Shown here in pieces: positions 6,180 through 9,227 of a stretch of DNA of 9,227 bases. Below the pieces are notes generated by a model, which did no database searches, was not told where the DNA came from, and worked only from the letters and a program-made list of their open reading frames with translations. The DNA comes from Bacillota bacterium. GTDB taxonomy: Bacteria > Bacillota > Clostridia > Lachnospirales > Lachnospiraceae. Within the stretch, counting starts at the first letter, position 1, and each line of letters starts with the position of its first letter. Where the stretch lies: NCBI GenBank assembly GCA_023428885.1, contig JAEYWQ010000322.1, positions 1 to 9,227 on the forward strand, given 5' to 3'. A program made the translations under genes and the position numbers.

Positions 6180-7874
6180 TTATAGTTGGAAGAAATCAGC
6201 CATGGTGTCAAGTTTCTCCGCACTTTTCTGATTTTCTTGTCCTTGGTTTAAGATTTCCTTGGTTTTAAAAGCAATATCGGTTACCTTAGTAGCAATCACT
6301 GTTGATCCCTGCGCTCCCTCTCCTGCTGCTGTGGTGATCTCGTCAATTGCAGTTCTTAACTGCTGAATTGTCTCATATAACTGCTCTGCAATATGGTTGA
6401 TTTCCTCAACAACACCTTGTACCATATCTGCGTCTTTGTCATATTGAAGACTAGTATTTACAAACATATCGTAATCCTTTAATACCTGATTATCTACGAA
6501 TGCTAATAAACTCTTGGAATCTTCAACAACACTTGCCACAGCATCAGACACATTATAAGTGATGTCATTAATTCTTGATACCGCATTCTTCGAGTTCTCA
6601 GCTAACACTCGAATCTCATCAGCAACGACAGCAAAGCCTCTACCTGCTTCACCAGCTCTTGCTGCCTCAATTGCTGCATTTAGCGCAAGAAGATTGGTCT
6701 TCGAGGTGATTTGTAAAATTGTTTCAGATAATTCTTTAATTTCATTGATGGCATCCGTCTTCTTGATGGACTCTCTTAATTTCTTATTTGTTGTCTTATA
6801 TATTTGAGCTGCGTTTTCTTGAGAAATATCTGTTTCGATTTTTAACTTACCAGCTCTTTGCTTAATCTCACTTGCAATCATTTCACCATGTAGGGTTTTC
6901 TCTTTCATCTTACTTACTTCTGCTTCAATTTCATAAGTAGACGCATTCATTTCCTCTGTAGCGGCTGATGTTTCTTCCATTCCAGCGGATAATTCCTCCG
7001 TTGTAGCAGATATTTCTTGAATATTAAAATTCATCTCTTCCATGCTATGCGCAGAATTGAAGGTGTTGATTTTTACATTCTCTGATTCTTGCTGTATCCC
7101 CTTGATAATCTCAGAAATCTTTTCTTGCATATTTTTGGAATAGCGAGCAATCTCACCAATCTCATCTTTTCTCTTTAATAAGCTTTCTTTAAACTCGATA
7201 TTGAATGTACCACGTTCCATTTCTTTCATTCGATTTTTCACGCCATCAATACCTTTAGCGAGTGCTCTACCAAGGATTGCAGATGTAAGTATGCCTACTG
7301 CCAAGGTAATAGCTCCTAACACAGCAATCATGCTAATAGTGCCTGAGATTCTCTCATCTACCACATCGGTGTAGATACCCACAAACCACATACCAATGAT
7401 CGTACCTGTAGTATCTTTAATTGGTACATAATATGTCAAGGATGGAGTTCCTAAGATCTGAGTTTTACCAATAAATTCTTTACCATCTTGAAGAACCGCC
7501 TTAATTACTTCCGGAGCTGCTTGTGTATTTACTCTGCGCACCCCTTGATCATCCATTACATTCGTAGAAATTCTGGTATCCATAGCAAAAATTGTAGCAA
7601 GTACATTGGTTCCGCTCGTGAACTGATCAATAATCTCATAATTTTCATTCAAAGGAGTTTCTCCTTTGAATAATAGCCCATTGTCTAATTTCCAGTCCCC
7701 AGGATATGCTTTATCAAGTAATTGATATCCCATGTTGGAATAATTATTAAGTTCTTCTTCACTCACACTTGTGATTAATTGCCTCATTTTTGAACTGTTA
7801 TATGTAATGATTACAGCAGTTAATAATAAAATGATAACTGTGATTGATAATATAAACTTCCATTTAATCTTCAT
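6180..7874 (-). CDS. Methyl-accepting chemotaxis protein, Cache sensor type
   Basis: Membrane chemoreceptor of 564 residues that would bind a ligand outside the cell and control CheA kinase inside. In order: a first membrane helix (about 8-24); an extracellular region (about 30-175) containing MDTRISTNV (98-106), an insert with GVRRVNTQAAPEV (111-123) and SLTYYVPIKD..GTIIGMWFVGIY (145-168), the pattern of a single Cache domain; a second membrane helix (about 179-201); HAMP (about 202-256, with DEIG at 237-240); and a long coiled-coil signalling domain. The hairpin tip is complete, with LLALNAAIEAARAGEAGRGF at 395-414 and AVVADEIRVLAENS at 415-428. The end, MADFFQL, has no CheR-binding pentapeptide. 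The start is supported by AAAGGAG eight bases upstream. The ligand cannot be told. No other chemotaxis gene is visible nearby, so it is an orphan receptor. Confidence 0.95.
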   Translation of the reverse strand: MKIKWKFILSITVIILLLTAVIITYNSSKMRQLITSVSEEELNNYSNMGYQLLDKAYPGDWKLDNGLLFKGETPLNENYEIIDQFTSGTNVLATIFAMDTRISTNVMDDQGVRRVNTQAAPEVIKAVLQDGKEFIGKTQILGTPSLTYYVPIKDTTGTIIGMWFVGIYTDVVDERISGTISMIAVLGAITLAVGILTSAILGRALAKGIDGVKNRMKEMERGTFNIEFKESLLKRKDEIGEIARYSKNMQEKISEIIKGIQQESENVKINTFNSAHSMEEMNFNIQEISATTEELSAGMEETSAATEEMNASTYEIEAEVSKMKEKTLHGEMIASEIKQRAGKLKIETDISQENAAQIYKTTNKKLRESIKKTDAINEIKELSETILQITSKTNLLALNAAIEAARAGEAGRGFAVVADEIRVLAENSKNAVSRINDITYNVSDAVASVVEDSKSLLAFVDNQVLKDYDMFVNTSLQYDKDADMVQGVVEEINHIAEQLYETIQQLRTAIDEITTAAGEGAQGSTVIATKVTDIAFKTKEILNQGQENQKSAEKLDTMADFFQL

Positions 7875-8074
7875 ATTGTCTACTCCTTTGTTTTTCTCTT
7901 ATATATTGGGCACCGCCCAAAGTTTTCCCAGTTTTGTCCCATATACGAATAAAAATTAAGATATTCTTCCTTTCTTTGTAGATTAAGTAATTTCATATTA
8001 CATTTAAAATTATTGAAATGCAACTAAAAAAATACTTCGTATCATCGGATTATTTTAAAAGGCCTATATTGCAA
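7875..8074 (-). promoter_or_regulatory. Upstream region of the chemoreceptor gene
   Basis: About 200 bases between the terminator of the MetE-like gene and the chemoreceptor start. No strong promoter is apparent. The best sigma-A-like candidate is TTGCAT (8023-8018), a 17-base spacer and TAATAT (8000-7995), which is weak. I found no clear flagellar sigma-D signature (TAAA then CCGATAT at proper spacing). Just before the ribosome binding site stands a small GC-rich hairpin, TTGGGC/GCCCAA with a 3-base loop (7906-7920). It is preceded on the minus strand by two imperfect copies of a GGGA(C)AAAACT element (about 7921-7941). Confidence 0.35.
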
Positions 8075-8126
8075 AAACCTCCATGAGTAGACTTTCGGTA
8101 TCTTCTTCGTCTACTTATGGAGGTTT
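8075..8126 (-). terminator. Intrinsic terminator after the MetE-like gene
   Basis: A long stem with arms 8075-8092 and 8109-8126 (AAACCTCCAT with ATGGAGGTTT, then AGTAGAC with GTCTACT), 18 pairs with one A-C mismatch in the minus-strand RNA. It ends in a run of five T on the minus strand. It lies 44 bases past the stop codon of the MetE-like gene and separates that gene from the chemoreceptor. The bases 8127-8169 between them show nothing else. Confidence 0.9.
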
Positions 8127-8169
8127 AGATTACTTTGTATTATGTTTCAATTGGAGCTCTATTTAAACT

Positions 8170-9227
8170 TTATTTCCATACTTCCTGTGCTATTTCCTGA
8201 ACCAGCTTCAATTTTGCCCACTGCTCTTCTTCTGTCAGTAAATTACCTTCCTCTGTGGATGCGAATCCGCATTGAGGACTCAGGCAAAGTCGATCTAGGG
8301 AAAGGTATTTTTCTGCTTCGCGAATACGTTTGATGATCTGTTCCTTATTCTCCAACTGTGCTGCCTTTGTTGTGATCAGTCCCAATACCACCTTTTTATC
8401 CTTATCTACATATTGAAGAGGTTCAAAATCACCGGAACGTTCATCATCAAATTCTAGATAGAAGCTATCTACATTTTCCTTAGCAAACAGATCCTTGGCT
8501 ACACGGTTGTAGCCTCCCTGGCATGCCCAGGTGGAATGAAAATTACCACGGCAGATATGAGTGTTAATTACCAAGTCTTCGGGTTTATTCTCTATCGCTA
8601 AATTATTGATACGAATTAGTTTTTCAATCGTTTGCTGAAGTCCCTCCTCATTGGTTCCTAGGATGAAGCAAGCAGCCGGATCAACACACACCCCCCAGGT
8701 ACAGTCATCAAATTGAATATTTCTACAGCCTACCTCATATAAATCTCGAATTACTTTTTGGTAACCCTTTGCGATATCCTGAATCAGGTCTTCTTCCACT
8801 GGATAAATGGCTTTTGTTTTCTCTTGATTTTCTGGTATAATCATCTGGAATAGAAACTGTGCAGGAGCAGGTATTGTCTGACGTGCAATGGTATTCTCAT
8901 CTTCGAATTCTTTTACAAATTGAAAATGTTCCACGAAGGGATGGCTGTCAAGGGTCACCTTACCGGTTAGGTAGGTATCATCAATCAATGCCGCTTCCCC
9001 ATGAAAAGGAATCCCCTTATTTGTCTTTTCATGTCCTACGCCACGAAATGCCCACATAAAGTCAAGATGCCAGCTTCCTCTTCTGAATTCTCCATCTGTA
9101 ATCACAGAAAGTCCTACTGCCTTTTGCTTGCTAATAAGGTCTGTAATCGCTTCATCTTCTACTTTTTTCAACTCCTTGGCTGTAATTTTCCCCTTGGAAT
9201 ACTCTTCCCTTGCTTTCTTTAAATAAT
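8170..9227 (-). CDS. MetE C-terminal-domain protein (YxjG/YxjH-like), 5' end beyond window
   Basis: Zinc-dependent methyltransferase-like protein related to the catalytic domain of cobalamin-independent methionine synthase. The frame stays open to the right edge; 351 residues are visible and the first ~20 are missing, judged against the 370-380 residues usual for this group. A TTG at 9171 is not the start, because the upstream codons continue the family pattern (SKGKITAKEL). Numbered within the visible part, TDGEFRRG is at 43-50, FDDCTW at 172-177 and the zinc ligands are H223 and C225 (THICRG), E258 (FYLEFDD) and C319 (SPQCGF). These match the His-Cys-Glu-Cys set of MetE. It lacks the N-terminal half of full MetE, so the methyl donor is uncertain; B. 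subtilis homologues are methionine-regulated genes. Any promoter or riboswitch would lie outside the window. A strong terminator ends the transcript. Confidence 0.92.
   Translation of the reverse strand, partial: YLKKAREEYSKGKITAKELKKVEDEAITDLISKQKAVGLSVITDGEFRRGSWHLDFMWAFRGVGHEKTNKGIPFHGEAALIDDTYLTGKVTLDSHPFVEHFQFVKEFEDENTIARQTIPAPAQFLFQMIIPENQEKTKAIYPVEEDLIQDIAKGYQKVIRDLYEVGCRNIQFDDCTWGVCVDPAACFILGTNEEGLQQTIEKLIRINNLAIENKPEDLVINTHICRGNFHSTWACQGGYNRVAKDLFAKENVDSFYLEFDDERSGDFEPLQYVDKDKKVVLGLITTKAAQLENKEQIIKRIREAEKYLSLDRLCLSPQCGFASTEEGNLLTEEEQWAKLKLVQEIAQEVWK

Noticed and set aside
6559..6807. Plus-strand 82-codon frame inside the chemoreceptor gene
   Set aside because: Its Ala/Ser-rich composition is the mirror of the conserved hairpin-tip codons on the other strand.
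8044..8060. CCGATGAT on the minus strand as a flagellar sigma-D -10 for the chemoreceptor
   Set aside because: No TAAA element lies about 15 bases upstream; the nearest TAAA is far too close.
9169..9171. TTG as start codon of the MetE-like gene
   Set aside because: The same frame continues open to the right edge and its codons match the family's N-terminal pattern, so the gene is cut by the window edge and does not begin here.
1..9227. Mobile element, prophage, CRISPR or defence system
   Set aside because: No transposase, integrase, direct-repeat array, terminal repeats or defence-type domains were seen, and all six genes belong to well-known families.

Overview
The window reads as ordinary chromosomal DNA from a low-GC Gram-positive, most likely a Clostridia or Lachnospiraceae-type anaerobe. 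The reasons are AT-rich codon use, strong AGGAGG-type ribosome binding sites, a leucine T-box leader before leuS, a GH130 mannoside phosphorylase, a Cache-type chemoreceptor and a stand-alone MetE C-terminal-domain protein. I see no transposase, phage gene, CRISPR array, tRNA or rRNA. The genus is an inference.

Layout from left to right: leucyl-tRNA synthetase (minus strand, last ~20-25 residues beyond the left edge); its T-box leader with terminator and a strong promoter (about 2422-2719); a Gfo/Idh/MocA oxidoreductase (minus); a 273-base gap with a probable promoter for the oxidoreductase and the terminator of the next gene; a GH130 beta-mannoside phosphorylase (minus); a 196-base divergent control region with a near-consensus promoter overlaid by inverted repeats; an aldose 1-epimerase-like protein (plus, the only plus-strand gene); a methyl-accepting chemotaxis protein (minus, convergent with the epimerase); a 295-base gap holding the chemoreceptor leader and the terminator of the last gene; and a MetE/YxjG-like methyltransferase (minus) whose start lies beyond the right edge.

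Four of the six genes have housekeeping or single-gene character and their own control signals, so this is not one operon. The only functional grouping I can argue for is carbohydrate use. The GH130 enzyme would release mannose 1-phosphate from beta-mannosides, the divergent mutarotase-like protein could handle the free sugar, and the oxidoreductase downstream is of a type often acting on sugars or sugar acids. No transporter, regulator or kinase gene is visible beside them. The most notable non-coding signal is the set of three alternating GCAAACAT/ATGTTTGC half-sites over the -10 box and start of the GH130 promoter, which looks like an operator for an unidentified regulator. I found no clear novel multi-gene system.
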